From Limnephilus marmoratus (lineage: Eukaryota; Arthropoda; Insecta; Trichoptera; Limnephilidae), in assembly GCA_917880885.1 (NCBI GenBank), contig OU862916.1, forward strand, positions 49,388,831 through 49,452,830: 64,000 nt of DNA, written 5' to 3'. Shown here piece by piece: positions 23,870 through 36,537 of this stretch. How positions within the stretch are numbered: position 1 is the stretch's first letter; every line of letters begins with the position of its first letter. A program made the position numbers and the translations under genes. The notes beneath the pieces were generated by a model. It did no database searches, had not been told where the DNA came from, and saw nothing but the letters and a program-made list of their open reading frames with translations.

Positions 23870-24299
23870 ATTATTTTTTATATGAATACCGTACAAGAGT
23901 CCCAACTGCTCCCGTCTGAAGCCAGTGAGACTATGGCATCCCCAATCGGGGTACGTTGTGAGTTGTGAGGCTGAAGGTAGTGGGAAGGTGAAGGAGATAG
24001 GGAGAAGAGGAAGGTCGGGAAGTACCTGGCTATTCAGATCAGGTCACCAAACACGACTAATGCCATTTCAAGCAACGTTTTAATTCTGAATGGTGGTCTT
24101 ACACCAGGGCGATACTGAGAGTATCTTCCACTCTGGAACGTGCCGCAAATATCTATATATTATTTTAAAATGAAGAAATTGTGAAATAACACAAATTAAT
24201 GAAATAAAATTTGTTTGCCACGCCGGGATTCGATCCCGCGACCTTGGGTGTGCGAGTCAAGAGCCTTACCGCTGGACTACGCCGGCCGTCTAAATTGAT
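23870..24299 (-). mobile_element. tRNA-derived SINE, full length
   Basis: Same family as 10103-10522. The head carries GTAGTCCAGCGGTAAGGC and GGGATCGAATCCCGGC on the minus strand; the body matches through GAATCTCAACTGCTCCCGTC-type sequence, ending near GTATTCATATAAAAAATAA. Confidence 0.85.
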
Positions 24300-24884
24300 T
24301 GAAAATTAAATACATAATTCAATTACAATATTGTACGTATACCTAGTATGTGTTAAGTAATAAAAAAACTGAATAAATACGAAAACAGTGATTTGCAATT
24401 TTATTCTCTGACTTAAATATTTGATAACTAATAACAAAAATATATGGTTTTGTCTTACTTGAGAAGTCTCAAGTGTAATTTTATTAAAATACAAATATAA
24501 TTCCATTCATGGGCATAATCAATCAAAGATTCGAATGCCATAACACCCAATTAAGTAGAGGAAATTAATTTTAATTGAAACCCCTCAAGTCAATCCACAA
24601 GGAATTGGGGACAACTTCAACACCGTAGAGACCAACAACATCTATGTACAGTTACCCAATTAATCTGGCTACTAATTAATGTTAACATTGCTTAGGCAAA
24701 TTCTCCTTTAATGTAAATATTATGGAGACCAGCATTATTAATTGTAATTAATTGCAATAATTGAATTATTAAATATTAATAGATGTTTATATAAATAATT
24801 AATTTATACAAACAATATGGGATATACACTGCGCAAAGGTGGGTAGGTACCTACCTACGTCGTTATGTATTAAAAAAAATCGGA

Positions 24885-25378
24885 GTGTGCAATTCACACG
24901 CGTTAGAAGTGAAACCATCAGAAAACTAAAGTACCTAGACAAGAGTGGGGAGACTACGAAGCACTTTTTTTATCAATGTAAAGGTGATTTTTTCCAAATT
25001 TTAGTCGTCCAATTCCAGCGCATCTATTCCTATACATTTGGTCATCTTATATTTGGGTTTTCTTCTTCGGAGTCCTTTTGTGTTTTCTTTGTCAGTTCAT
25101 TTTAGAGTGGTTTGAAGATTGAACATTGATTTTACAAAAATTAAAATATATATTTTTTTGGATTTCGTAGGATTGGACTATTGGTTCGCTGAATGTCTGG
25201 CCAAGGTTCGTCAGGCGTAGGTATTATATTCTTGGTAATGAGCAACCGTGAAATGAATAAATATTTTATTGCTATCTCATTCTTTCGCAGGCTAAATCCT
25301 ATAGAAGTATGTGTTTGTCTCTTTTTAGCGTCGCTCCTTCCGTTTCATCGAGTTTCAAATCACAACGTTGGTAAAGAA
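24885..25378 (+). repeat. dispersed repeat with CACCGCACAAAGAGGAGACC core, interrupted
   Basis: The two parts (24885-24966 and 25262-25378) match 46815-46995 end to end. Other partial copies: 13775-13865 (plus) and 18035-18320 (minus, two pieces). The interrupting 295 bp are not recognised. Confidence 0.65.
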
Positions 25379-25998
25379 GTTTTCACTTAAATAAATTAAT
25401 CTATACAAACAATTTGGGAAATACTATTGCAACAAATGCGCTAAAGTACCTACCAATCTAGGTACGTGGTTATGTTATAAAGAGCAGGTAGGTACCTATA
25501 CAAAATTTTCTCGGGCTCCATCTTTTAGATGCCTACGTAGGTAGGTACCTGGCAACACTGCAGGTGAGTATGATTTAAAATTATATTTTGTAAAACAAAA
25601 TTACAAAATCAACTACATACAAATGTAATCCAGCATCCCTCTAGTGTTAGGTACGAGTTCCCGGACGCGTATTTCCAAAACCTATAGCGGTTCAGTCTCT
25701 TTAGACATCAATAAAAACTTAAAGGGGAACGAAGCAAAAGATCAAACAATGCTTCTGACTAATCAGTACACTTTTTTGTAATTTATATTAATTAGGTATT
25801 TCTTTTCGAAAACGTCAATATTCTTATTTTAATTATTTCCATCAATCTTTTTCTCTGGCATTTCCTACTTCGAAAAAGACTTCAAAATGCACGTCTGCTA
25901 CATAATTTACGATTTTTATTTTTATTTAATTAATATTAATATCTATTGGTATCTGAATTATATTAAATAACTAATATAATAAAGATATAAAAAATACA

Positions 25999-26085
25999 TT
26001 TTTTTACATTAGCTCCACACAGTTCTGAGAAAAATAATTCCCATCAGGGGGATGCTGTGTTGAGGGTCTGTGGTAATTTTGAGAG
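25999..26085 (-). mobile_element. LINE tail fragment
   Basis: The complement carries the terminal hairpin and TGGAGCTAATGT-poly-A tail of the same LINE family; severely 5'-truncated. Confidence 0.7.
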
Positions 26086-26482
26086 TTGGAGAGACGTTGG
26101 AGCTTCGTCATTTTAAGGATTCGTCGCCTGAATCTCTGTAAACATCAGAAATGCGCAATTCTGTTTTAGGTGAAACGAAGAATTTAATCTGATCTGATAC
26201 TGAAGGCACAGATACGTCAGGAATAGAATTTCCTTTAGTATTTTGTAATTTGTAAGATGTTCCGAATATTTATCGTCCCCATCACTTTTTGTTTCAGTGG
26301 TGGTTTTAGGAGATTTCAAAACTAATGTGCATTTGAGATGAGATAATGTATAATAAATAAAATGTTTTTATTAAATGCCTGCTATATTTTTCAGCCCTTC
26401 GCATTTATCATCCAATATGACCCTTCAACTTCTTCTGTTCTTACTAATATGAAGAAGGATTTTCTTTAAATTTTCACCTATA

Positions 26483-26538
26483 TTTCCATGAAGCGGCCTC
26501 TTTCCGTTGTTCTTCTGTCATTTTAACCCATTTTTCTA
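26483..26538 (-). other. possible exon or exon remnant
   Basis: On the minus strand TTTTTTATAG is followed by an open segment KWVKMTEEQRKEAASWKYR and then a GTGAAA donor. Frame and flanks look exon-like. The next stretch on this strand (26100-26340) has two overlapping open frames, one reading GNSIPDVSVPSVSDQIKFFV then SPKTELRISDVYRDSGDE before a stop, but the phases do not connect cleanly. This is either a decayed gene or a host gene I cannot assemble. Confidence 0.25.
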
Positions 26539-26599
26539 TAAAAAAGGGGAATATAATATTTAAAAAAACCCTTTTTAAATATAAATTACCATTCATAGC

Positions 26600-28145
26600 G
26601 TATATTATTATTCAAGACAGAACAAAACTAAAGTTATAAAGCTTAGACTTACGGATTATCAAAACAATAAAATGTACGATAAATGACACAATAAGGGTAC
26701 CTAGTTGTCAAAGAGTTGCACTCGCGATTCTAAAATCACATAGCGGGTACAACCAATGCGTCAACGTTTATTTCAATTCAGCTAACATTATACTCTTAAG
26801 AACGATTGATTTAAGTTTGCCTTTGATTTCTTCTTTCTTTTACAAAGTTTCAAAACGTTAGTACTTTATTTCTGTGAACAACACAAACTTTTATATCTTT
26901 TTGCATCACGGGTGCAACAAGCTAACAGTGACTTCTTGTAGTCAATGATGCTTAAAAAATAACAGAAAGTACTTAGATCTTTCGACACATAAATATAAAT
27001 AAATATTGTCACTACACGTTTAGCAGTAAAATATAACCTCAAACTATCGGTAACAGCTGTTTCGCGTCAGTGTTGCACGGTGTGATTTTGCAGTTTACAT
27101 ATCGATTTTTCGAATGATAATGTTTCTAAGCGCGCCAAAAATTTCAAAATGAAGTAAAATCCTTTTTTTTTAATTATCAAATATTGACTTTCTTCTTTGC
27201 ACTGATATCAAAAAAAGTAACAAATACTGCGATTTAAAAATTAATGTCGAGAATCGTCTACAGCGGAATCGCTCTTTACATTTTCACTATCAAAATATAA
27301 ATATTTAGAAATAAAATTATTAATTTCTAATATACACGTTGGAAAGATTATTTTATCTAAATTTTAGTACAATTTTTGTTTTTGCAAAGTGATAAAAAAT
27401 TAACCAATATAGAGGTAGGTACCTATATTTAAAATGTAAATTGTCGCTACCGCGACTGAACCGGTATAGGTTTTGGAAATACGCTTCCCGGCACCATAAT
27501 TATAGTTTTTGATTTGCAAGGACATAAATGTAATATTTTTACCAGCGGGAAGATAATCTGTAAAATGGTAGGTAATACAGGTGGGTAATGAAGGTAATAT
27601 ATTTACTGTAATTAAATGAAAGCAGAATTAATGGTAAATATAATCTTAGAAGTTAGAAGTGTAACGAATGTGGTATTATTGTTCAACGGTTCAGTCGGCC
27701 ATTGTTGTTATTAGTACATGCGTTATTACTTCATGAAGCGTAACATTCGTTTTAGATTTATTAACGGTTAAATTGTTTTAAAAATACATAAGTAGGTACT
27801 TAATTATATTTACAAACAGTTTTCTAGTTGAACTTCACAAAACTTGTGAGCGAGAAAAATACGCATTTTCAGGTAGGTGGGTAGGTAGGTACCTAGAAAA
27901 TGTTGAAACAGTCGGAAACAGCTGTGAAATGTGCAATACAACGCAGGGTAGTAGGTAGGTACCTAGGTAATTTGAAAAGGTTCCAAATAATGCGATACTC
28001 GATGACGTCATAATAATAATGTATAGGTACATTTTATTGCATTGGTAGAAAATTACGAAAATGCGTACGTATTTGCAAACCATACCTACCTACGCAACGG
28101 GTTTTTATCTGTTAGTTATGAATATTCTCTTAAATACTGTATGGC
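26600..28145. other. no gene recognised; GTAGGTACCTA-rich
   Basis: No exon assembled. The word GTAGGTACCTA or close variants occurs at about 27417, 27884 and 27954. Confidence 0.45.
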
Positions 28146-28153
28146 TACATGAT

Positions 28154-29309
28154 TAGGGTTGCCATCTTCTAAAATAAAAAAGCCGGACTCTGCGCTCTGA
28201 AAGGCCGGACATTTTGCCCTAAAAGCCGGACGTACGAACATAATTTTTGGCATAACTTTTATACATAATAATAAAAAATCTGTTACAAGTTACAGTTGTT
28301 TATTAATTACGTATTAACCAATTTAATAACAATAATCATTAATCAGTCTTATTCTTGTCATCAGTTGACATTTGTATAGAATGTAATGTCGATAACAAAA
28401 TAAAAAATATTGAGTCTTCTGTCTTTTTTTTTTAAACGAGTTCCACACATGTGGCCCTGAGGAAAATAATTTCCCTCGGGGCCTATGTCATCTTTGAGGA
28501 TGCTGTGTGGAGGATTTTTTTAAGGAAATGAAGGAGAGGAGAGTTCTGGGAAGGAAAAGGGTTTGAGGGGTGGGTAGGAATCTGGGGTTCAGTTTGTCCT
28601 GGTCATCCGCCTCCAAGACCTAGACAAACCTCACCCCATGAACACGGGCACCCCTGCTAAATCACCAAACGTAGTGAACCACTTGGGGTGACCTATGGCA
28701 AAGGTGTTGGTTATCCAATAAAGGTTCCCGGGGCGGCTGTACCCATTCCCGCCTCCCAAATTGACATACTAAACTTATAAAACATCTGTAGACATACTGA
28801 ACTTATAAAACAAACAAACAAAACATAATTTTTTTTCTGGTTAAACAGTTGACTAAAATTTTTCGTTAAATAGATATAAAATTAAACATATTTATCTTTG
28901 TGGACAAAAAACGAAAAACATAAATTAAAATGAAATCTCGACTTCTCCAAATTATTCAAAAAATCTACCATTTTGTATATTTGGCGTTTTCACCTACTTT
29001 ATCCAAAACGTCGTTTTCTTTGGAAATCATTTAATGAAATCCTTGACATGTCATTTTTAAATTATACAATGTGTACACCATCTTGGCAATTGTTTGCAAT
29101 TTATTGCGTTCCTTGGTCCACTGGGTGTTTATTAAAGAGAAAACTCTTTAAAAGTAGTATTCCGCCCATTTCAGAAGTTCGGAAGACAAAACCCGCGCGA
29201 ACCAAAAAGCCTAACAAAAGCCGGACAGGCCGGACATATAAATATTTAGCCGGACACGACCTAAAAAAGCCAAACATGTCCGGCTAAAGCCGGACAGATG
29301 GCAACCCTA
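28154..29309. mobile_element. hAT-like element with CCGGAC-rich ends
   Basis: Ends TAGGGTTGCCATCT in inverted orientation, with a perfect 8-bp duplication TACATGAT (28146-28153 and 29310-29317). Subterminal AAAGCCGGACA motifs repeat in both ends. No intact transposase; a 104-codon ORF at 28973 is unlikely to be real. Confidence 0.93.
28423..28768 (-). mobile_element. LINE 3' end nested in the hAT-like element
   Basis: On the minus strand it matches the LINE family below, ending with the hairpin GGCCCCGAGGG...CCTCAGGGCC and poly-A. Confidence 0.85.
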
Positions 29310-29317
29310 TACATGAT

Positions 29318-31059
29318 ATTATTAGAAACTGACTGTCCATTTGATCAAATATCTTAAAGTAACGGTGCGCACGCAGTTGCAAACGAGATTTTGAAAAAAA
29401 AGACGGAGACAATTTTGCAATAAATTAACGTAAGATTTCTAAAAGAGTGGAAATACCAGCTGCAGGCTACTCCTACATGGATATGCGGTTTTAGAAACAA
29501 AAACACCAAACGAAATTAAATTATAGATAATTGGCATTCATTACTTTGCCTAGGTATATCGCGTTGACTGTCTAATATTTTCTCTACTTAGCAAGATAAA
29601 CAGTTTAGAAATAATAAAAACATACACGATACACCAAACATAGTACCTATACATACCAATACTATTACATGCCAATCCAAATAATTAAAAAAAAAATGTT
29701 TTCATAAATTTGTATTATTTTGTAAAAGTAAAACTCATAGGTAGGTACCTACCAATACACGCCAAAAATTAAAAAAATATATTTACATATATATTTTACC
29801 ATAGATTTTGTAATGCAATAGATAAATCTCACAACCCAATCATGTGCTGGGTAAGTAGGTACCTAGCTACCTCGTATCTAGCAATTAAGCATTAGTAGGT
29901 AAAAAAAACATGAATAAATGCAACAATACTGTTGTATAACCGGTCGTGAATCGATTTTACATTTTGATCATTATTATTCTGAGTTTCTTACAACCTATCT
30001 ACGACCATAATGTCGTTATGGTAACCTTTCACTTATTGGGATTTTTGATATCAACAAAGAACATACCTAGGTACTTTTGGAAAAGTATTTCTTATAGGTA
30101 GTAGGTATATACATGTTTTGTAAACGTATAAGTGTAATAATACTTATATAAACCAGGAGTAGGTACCTAAATAAGTAACAAAATGTTAATCACCTTTTTA
30201 TAAAACAATGGGGGGAAAGGCGTTGTCCCGGAAGTTTGTACAAAAAAAATAGGGATGAAGTACCTACTTAGGTACCGACCGGGAACTGGATTACAATAAT
30301 ATTACCAACACAAAAAAAAACATTTAGCAGAGACAAAAATTGTGTGCAAACATTTTCTGGGATATTTGTACGTTTACAGCAATATTATACGTGCGTAGGC
30401 AGGTGGATCGCCAAAAATGTGAGGTATATTTTAATATTTATTATCTAGGATCGTAGGAACGAACTAAATAAATACAAACAGGATCATCATTCATAGACGA
30501 CAAATTTAATATAATATTACACACTTCGAATGGTACCTATAATTTATCAATAAAGCAGTAAATAAACATTTGGCTAAGTACTTAGGTAAATGAAATTATC
30601 ACATGTCAGTAAACTAAACGTATTAGTGAATAGAATTACGGTTATGCTTATTTTAAGAAGTATTATTGATAGAATTGCCCACATTTTTACTGCACTGGAT
30701 CAGAGAAATTTGTCCAAAATCTGACATTTCTCTCAACAAGAGAAAAATTATTCAATCTTAAAGTTTACAAATTCATCACATTCTATTCTATCAAGATCAA
30801 TGTAAATTATAAACATAGCATAATTATTACAACAAAAAATAAGGCGCAAAAATAAAACCTGAGATAAAAGCGAATTATGAATTACTGATTAATTAAAGTA
30901 ATGCACGAATATTTGCAATAATGATGTATGAAACTACATTCAAAATGACGTTTTAAATCGAGGTATGATATTATTATGTCTGACAAATAAATAATAATAG
31001 GTACTATTGCATACAAAGTCGTAGTAGATGGAAGTACCAAAGTATATTGACATACATAC
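29318..31059. other. no gene recognised; GTAGGTACCTA-rich
   Basis: AT-rich, repeat-poor. Palindromic GGTACC words recur (29745, 29855, 30163, 30262). Could be intron of a minus-strand gene starting near 31.5 kb, unproven. Confidence 0.4.
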
Positions 31060-31640
31060 CTTTATACCCCGTCAAGACAATACACCATCCCTAGTGTCAG
31101 TCTTTAGAAGTAATTTTCGTTTATCTCTCCTTTGATGCTGTTTTAACTTCCAAATTGTAAATCGAAAACAACAGCAACGTTTATTTTATCATCACAAGCA
31201 CAACACAACACGGAAGCCTATTTACCGTGAGACATTTTTAAACACCGTACTCATAATATCAATAACCGTGCAATGAAATCCTGCGTGCGTTTCACTGGAA
31301 TCAATGACAAAACGTACCGTTATTGACACACGGCGAGTGATCACTGAATAAAACGGAAACAATCACCGCAAATGCATTCTCAAGATCAAACCAGCACTCC
31401 GGAAAGTCGATTTCTAGTGAAAAAAGAAAGGAGAAAAGATCGAGTCGCAGAACTGACGTACCGGTGAATTAACACGATAAACAGTCGCTCAGGGGTGGGA
31501 GGGGCACGAAGCGCCGGCAGAACGCCCCAACTCGCGCAATCTCCTATCGAATGACAGGGACAAACAGTTCACGATGAATGAGATAGCGCTTCGGTCAACG
31601 ACTGAGCGCAGTAGCCAACGTAACAAAGCCAATAGTACCT
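31060..31640 (-). promoter_or_regulatory. possible promoter and untranslated first exon
   Basis: This block is non-repetitive, CpG-richer than its surroundings and ends on the minus strand at a consensus donor, AAAG then GTATGTATG at 31059. No long ORF is present. It could be the transcription start of a minus-strand gene whose body lies in the featureless 24-31 kb region. No TATA box or partner exon is proven. Confidence 0.25.
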
Positions 31641-33483
31641 ACCTGGGCAATGCTACCAACATGGAGCAATTATATGAAATGAAACTAATATAACTTTGAC
31701 CGGCAAAGTAATCATTTCTCCTTATAAGCTAGCAGTTCTGAGAATGAAAAGTAAAACTTCGCGTTGAAGTAGGGTATAAGTAAACTTGAGTGAGCTCAGA
31801 CCCATCGCTCACTCAGGAGTGGCGCTTGGTGCTGGAAGGCTAGCAGATGTAACCATAAAATTCAAAGATATATAAAATTTTTCGAAAGAAACGAAAAAAA
31901 AATTCCTATTTCAAACTTTCTCCAGGCAGGTAGGTAAGTACCTACCAAAATATTGAGAATAAGGAAGTCCAAGTCCGTGATGATTTCACATTTGAAAAAA
32001 TAATCTCTACTGGACAGACATTAGAAAAAAGAATCTATAAACGGAACGTATAAGATACAAATTTACACTCAGACGAAATGCAAAAATGACGACTTGAAGC
32101 AAGATTTCGTTATGCTCAGCTCAGTCAACAATCACAATAAACTCCATAGCTTTGTGGTCTTACACATTGGACTCGAATGATTGAGGGTTCTAACTCCTGC
32201 TTGTAAATTGTAATATACCTTTTCTTTATCTCATATTGGTAACATAAGCGCCAGCTACAATGTTGTTCAAGAAATTAACCTTTCACACCCTTTACAAATT
32301 CTTAAAATAAACCAAGAGTTGCTAGCTGTGTGAGTATATTCCTCTGCCTTTTTATCTTTACAATATTACAAAAAATTCGTTTAAATCACAGTGTGGTTGA
32401 ATTATAATGAAAAGGTTTAAAACAATCTTACTAAAAAAAAGTCTTACTTTATATGCTCTTCTTTACCCCCTCTGTGCTAAAAATACTTCAATCGACTTGA
32501 TAGCTACAGCTCATTGAAAGAAATATGATCTGTTTGTATATTATGTGTACATAAAAATGTTATTTTCATCCCTGTCTCTTCAACTGAAAACACATTGAAA
32601 GATATCTTATATAAAAGAAATCCTTTTCAAACTACACGGGGAAGTTGAAGTATTATTGTAGTACTACAGTACAGATAGGATCCCAAAAATAGCCGGTTCC
32701 TCGGATCCAGTGACAGCTAGTCACCGGGTAATGGACCGGTGGTATTATTCACAAATGCCAGTTAACAATTATCGTCAATCTGTCCATATCCAGAGAGATT
32801 CACGAAATTACAAATCGTGAAGTACTTATGCCTGCCAGGGGATGCTCCTCATGCCAGCTGTTAAAGTAAGTGGCGCCATCTTTTGGCATTGCTTTAATTG
32901 AGTTCCAGGTACGAAAACGGTTTTGTGTAAGGCGTGGCATCAGAGTTGCAATCTTAGCTGGATTCTTAAATTCAACCATAAAGTCTTTAGGCTATTAATA
33001 CTGTTTGATGTTTTGGCGACTACATATTTTTAATAAGAAATACAATTTTGTGAGGGATGTGCCCTCTAAAGCTGTTTGTCAGCTCTTCTCAGTTGGATTA
33101 TAATCAAATATACTTTGAATGTTTATATTCTTCATCAATGTTTACTTCTGGATTTTTTAAATTTATTTTTATTACATACTTTACGTAGTTATTTTTTAGT
33201 TCAAAATATCTTGTAAACATGTATATGAGGTTTTCTTTTCCTTCATATTTGTATTTCAAATAGCTTACGATTTGTACTTTATGCTGTGACTTCAATATGT
33301 ACTTTTTAATTATTTGTCATATAAATATTTTTTTTTCTTAACTATGTACAATCTGTATCCATTTCAAATTATTGTAATTCCTATGTAAAAGCCGTTAATC
33401 GACGTTAACTCATAATAAATAAATAAATATTCTGGGACAACATTTGATTCGTCAAAAAAAGATTTCTGTTTCCATTTAGGTAA
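31641..33483. other. no gene recognised
   Basis: Contains a degenerate tRNA-like segment at 32150-32205 (B-box-like GAGGGTTCTAACTCC). No coding exon. Confidence 0.4.
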
Positions 33484-33590
33484 ACTCGACAGCCTTCGTG
33501 GTCGAGGGGTAAGGCTCTTGACTAGTAATCCGTTGGTCGCGGGTTCAAATTCCAGCATACACAAGTAAATTTTACATGATTATTGTTATA
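33484..33590 (+). mobile_element. SINE head fragment (tRNA-like)
   Basis: TTCGTGGTCGAGGGGTAAGG and CGCGGGTTCAAATTCC give an A-box/B-box pair as in the SINE at 54790; the body is truncated just before the Harbinger MITE. Confidence 0.7.
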
Positions 33591-33621
33591 ATTTATAATT
33601 GTACATTTTACTCACTACTTA

Positions 33622-33794
33622 GGGAACGTACCCATACTACGTGACCAACTTTTTGCAATTTTTAACCCCCCCCCCCCCCCCCCCCCCCCCGGTGACCAAA
33701 ATCCTAAGCAATCCGCCGCTCATTTGTATGGAGCGTGACATTTTGAAGACCCCCCCCCCCCCCTAAACATGTCACGTAGTATGGGTACGTTCCC
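33622..33794. mobile_element. Harbinger-type MITE, copy 3
   Basis: Same family, forward orientation with about 24 consecutive C. Flanking TTA is duplicated on both sides. Confidence 0.9.
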
Positions 33795-33919
33795 TTACTC
33801 CTTACTTTAATAAAAAAAAACTTACATTTATACTGTTATTCCTCATGTTTTTGTACTATTTATAAGTAATTTCAATTATGTTAATGGCACGTGTTGTGCC
33901 GTATATGTATAAATAAATT

Positions 33920-34280
33920 TATTTTTGGGGTATTGTGCAGTGTTGTGCTACGTTCATCTTTAAAAAGAAGGCTAAAGGAGGTAGGGCAACACAGCATAGT
34001 ACCCCAAAAATAAATAACTATAATACTTTTGGTTACGTTTTAAGATTTTCACGGCCAAAAGTATTTTCGTTATTTGTTTTTGGGGTGTTGTGCCGTGTTG
34101 CGCTACCTCCTTCTTGAGCCAACGTTTCGGACAGCGTTGCAGTGTCTATCATCAGGGCAGATCCGGTAGATGCCGGATATCTGCCCTCATGATGGACACT
34201 GCAATGCTGTCCGAAACGTTGGCTAAAGAAGGAGGTAGCGCAACACGGCATAACACCCCAAAAACAAATAACTAAAATAA
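33920..34280. repeat. two further foldbacks of the GCCGTGTTGCGCTACCTCC family
   Basis: A small diverged unit (33920-34015) precedes a larger one (34070-34280) in which even the inner part, AACGTTTCGGACAGC, is inverted, so the arm is about 100 bp. This unit is a longer palindrome than the copy at 3925-4115. Confidence 0.85.
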
Positions 34281-34424
34281 TACTTTCAGCTGTTAAAATT
34301 TAAAATCAAATCTTTATTTGATTAATTATTGATATTTTCACAATTTAATTCAAACATTAAAAATAATGTGCAGTATATTTGCGGCACGTTCTTGCCATAC
34401 ATTTGTACATGATTGACATTTGTG

Positions 34425-34632
34425 TCTCGTGAGAACAGATGTTTCTACGACTCGTTCTTGATTTCAACAGCTCGGCTGTGGAATGATTTTAACACAGATC
34501 TCTTCAAGGCCCATGTTCACTCCTTCCTCTCCTAAAAAAACCCTCCACACAGCATCCCCAGAAAAAACAATAAAGGAAAACTATTTTTCTCAGGGCCGTT
34601 CTGTGTGGAGTTAATTTATAAGAAAAAATACA
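34425..34632 (+). mobile_element. LINE 3' end
   Basis: Contains TTCTACGACTCGTTCTTGAT ... CCTCCACACAGCATCCCC ... CTCAGGGCC...TGTGTGGAGTTAAT. A SINE mid-fragment (34340-34393) precedes it. Confidence 0.85.
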
Positions 34633-34796
34633 CTAAAAACATTTCATTTTTATCCGCACAAGAGTCCCAATTGATCCGAACTATCTGGAGCCAGAGCCGT
34701 TATGAGGCTGAAGGTAGTGGGGAAGGGAAGGAGATAAGGAAGAGGAAGGTGGGGAAGTACCTGGCTATTCAGATCTGATCACCAGACACTGCTTAA

Positions 34797-35953
34797 CCCA
34801 TTCATGACGAAGGTTTCATATGGAACTCGAAAAAGTATTGGCATTCATTTAGTCACATCATGCCGATATGTTGAAATAGCAGTGCCAAATACAGTTTAAT
34901 ATAGTCTACAGGCATGTATGAACACGTTTGTCTTGGTTGCGTTCAGTTCGTTTGTGTGTGCCGACGTGGACAAACATGTCTTTATGAGTTAGAAAAAAAG
35001 TGTAATTTTTTCAAAATTTCAAAACACGTGAAGTAAGTAATCCATTAAATTTATATAGTAGATTTGATTTTTTTCTCCAAAACTGAATATGATTTGTAGA
35101 GAATGAAATTCTCTGCCTATTTACAAACATTTTGTTAGAAAAAATAATCATTATTATGTTAAAATGAGTACTGTGAATTAAAGGTTTTGTTTTTTGGTTC
35201 CATATGGATCTTTCGGCAGATCTCACTATACATGAAATGTAATTTTTCAAAGATTTCATTGGACCATTCAAAAACTAGGTGCCTTTGGGAAAATTAGGAG
35301 TGCTGAGGCCACCTCTCTGTACTTTCTTCACGGGGCCTGCAGGAGAAACTAGGAGGAAAAGCCGTAGAGAGGAGAGCTGGGGTCAACTCTATGACCTCTC
35401 CTCTTGTGGGTCCTTCAGGGAACCAAGGGGAAGTGCACTCTTCTGGCGTGGAGCCTTCGGGGAGCCAAGGAGGAGTGAAGTGGAGAGATCCCATGTGGGG
35501 CCTTCAGGAAACCACGTAGGAGTGAAGAGGAGAAACGAGGCCACCTCTGTGAGCTCTTCCCTGGTGGGGCCTTTAGGGAACCCGACAAACTCACCAAAAT
35601 AGGACAAACGGTGATTCAGTATGACACCTCCGTCCCGCATTATCCTGGGCCAATTCCAATTACGGAAACTAACAAGTATGGAAAAATATCTTGTGAAAGG
35701 TTGGACTATGCGTGAAATGCTTCGAGGGTTACCTCAATAAATATGTTTTACTTTCTGTACAATAAAAAATAAATTTCCGACTAGTTATTTGCCGAAAGTG
35801 CCATATGGAATTCACCCTTCTCTAGCTTCCTGGGGGGTGAAGAAATCATTTTTTTAAAATCTGAGAAAAATTACCGTTTTCTACCTCCAAAACCAACCCC
35901 CCTGTGAAATTTCAGCACGAAATTTGAGAAAAAAATAGTTCGTCATGAATGGG
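34797..35953. mobile_element. piggyBac-like non-autonomous element
   Basis: 1157 bp flanked by TTAA on both sides (34793-34796 and 35954-35957) with perfect 15-bp inverted termini CCCATTCATGACGAA. The TTAA target and CCC start are the hallmark of piggyBac. No transposase ORF; the 107-codon ORF at 35279-35602 is made of internal repeats. Confidence 0.93.
35330..35590 (+). repeat. degenerate GGGCCTTCAGGGAACC repeats
   Basis: Four to five imperfect units containing GGRGCCTTCRGGRARCCA and AGGAGTGAAG inside the piggyBac-like element. The tract is GC-rich against an AT-rich element and may be acquired cargo. Confidence 0.7.
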
Positions 35954-36469
35954 TTAAGTAATTTCAAGCAATGTTTCAATTCTGAATGGTGGTATTACAC
36001 CAGGGCGATACTGAGAGCATGTTACGGTAAAGACAATGTTTCACATAAAATCTATTAGAATGTATGAAAGAAAACCTACTAGCTAGGAGGCGCTAAGGTA
36101 GCAACTGCCCTCAGGATGAATGGGAAATGTCAAAAGTTAGAGGTATGAGTATTTATAACTAACCACAGAATTTGATACTAACCACGCTGTCAACCACATC
36201 AATACCCTGAAAGGCGGCATCTCACCATTCCTTAAAAATACAAAACCATTATTTTTTATCATAATATTACTGACTAACTATTATTCTACATTATAATTAT
36301 GATTCCCCCAGCGTCAATGATGAATATTTATTGTGGATTACTCCGAGATGTCCCACAAAAGAAGGTTGTTAACAATGATAACCATGTACTGGATAAATTA
36401 TAGTGTTAAAAGGAGAATGCAAATGAGCACACCAACACAATATTATATTTTTGTAGTAGTAAATAATAG

Positions 36470-36475
36470 TTTATT
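36470..36475 (-). terminator. polyadenylation signal of PAK1IP1
   Basis: AATAAA on the minus strand, 63 bp beyond the PAK1IP1 stop codon. It is the first canonical signal downstream of the last exon, giving a short 3' UTR. The exact cleavage site cannot be read from sequence. Confidence 0.7.
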
Positions 36476-36537
36476 GAAAAAATCATTTTTTTAAATAAAG
36501 CCTGCAACAAATGATAACAAGTATAATATTGAAAGAA

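Larger units (their letters stand above)
34654..36023 (-). mobile_element. SINE copy interrupted by a piggyBac-like element
   Basis: 34654-34792 and 35958-36023 together match the SINE body without its tRNA head. The break falls exactly where other copies read CACGGCTAAAGCC, here GC-TTAA-GTAATTT, so the target is preserved. Confidence 0.85.

Noticed and set aside
24219..24299. Candidate tRNA gene
   Set aside because: Same SINE family as 10103-10522.
35279..35602. 107-codon ORF in the piggyBac-like element
   Set aside because: Composed of GC-rich internal repeats, with overlapping open frames on the other strand; no transposase motifs.
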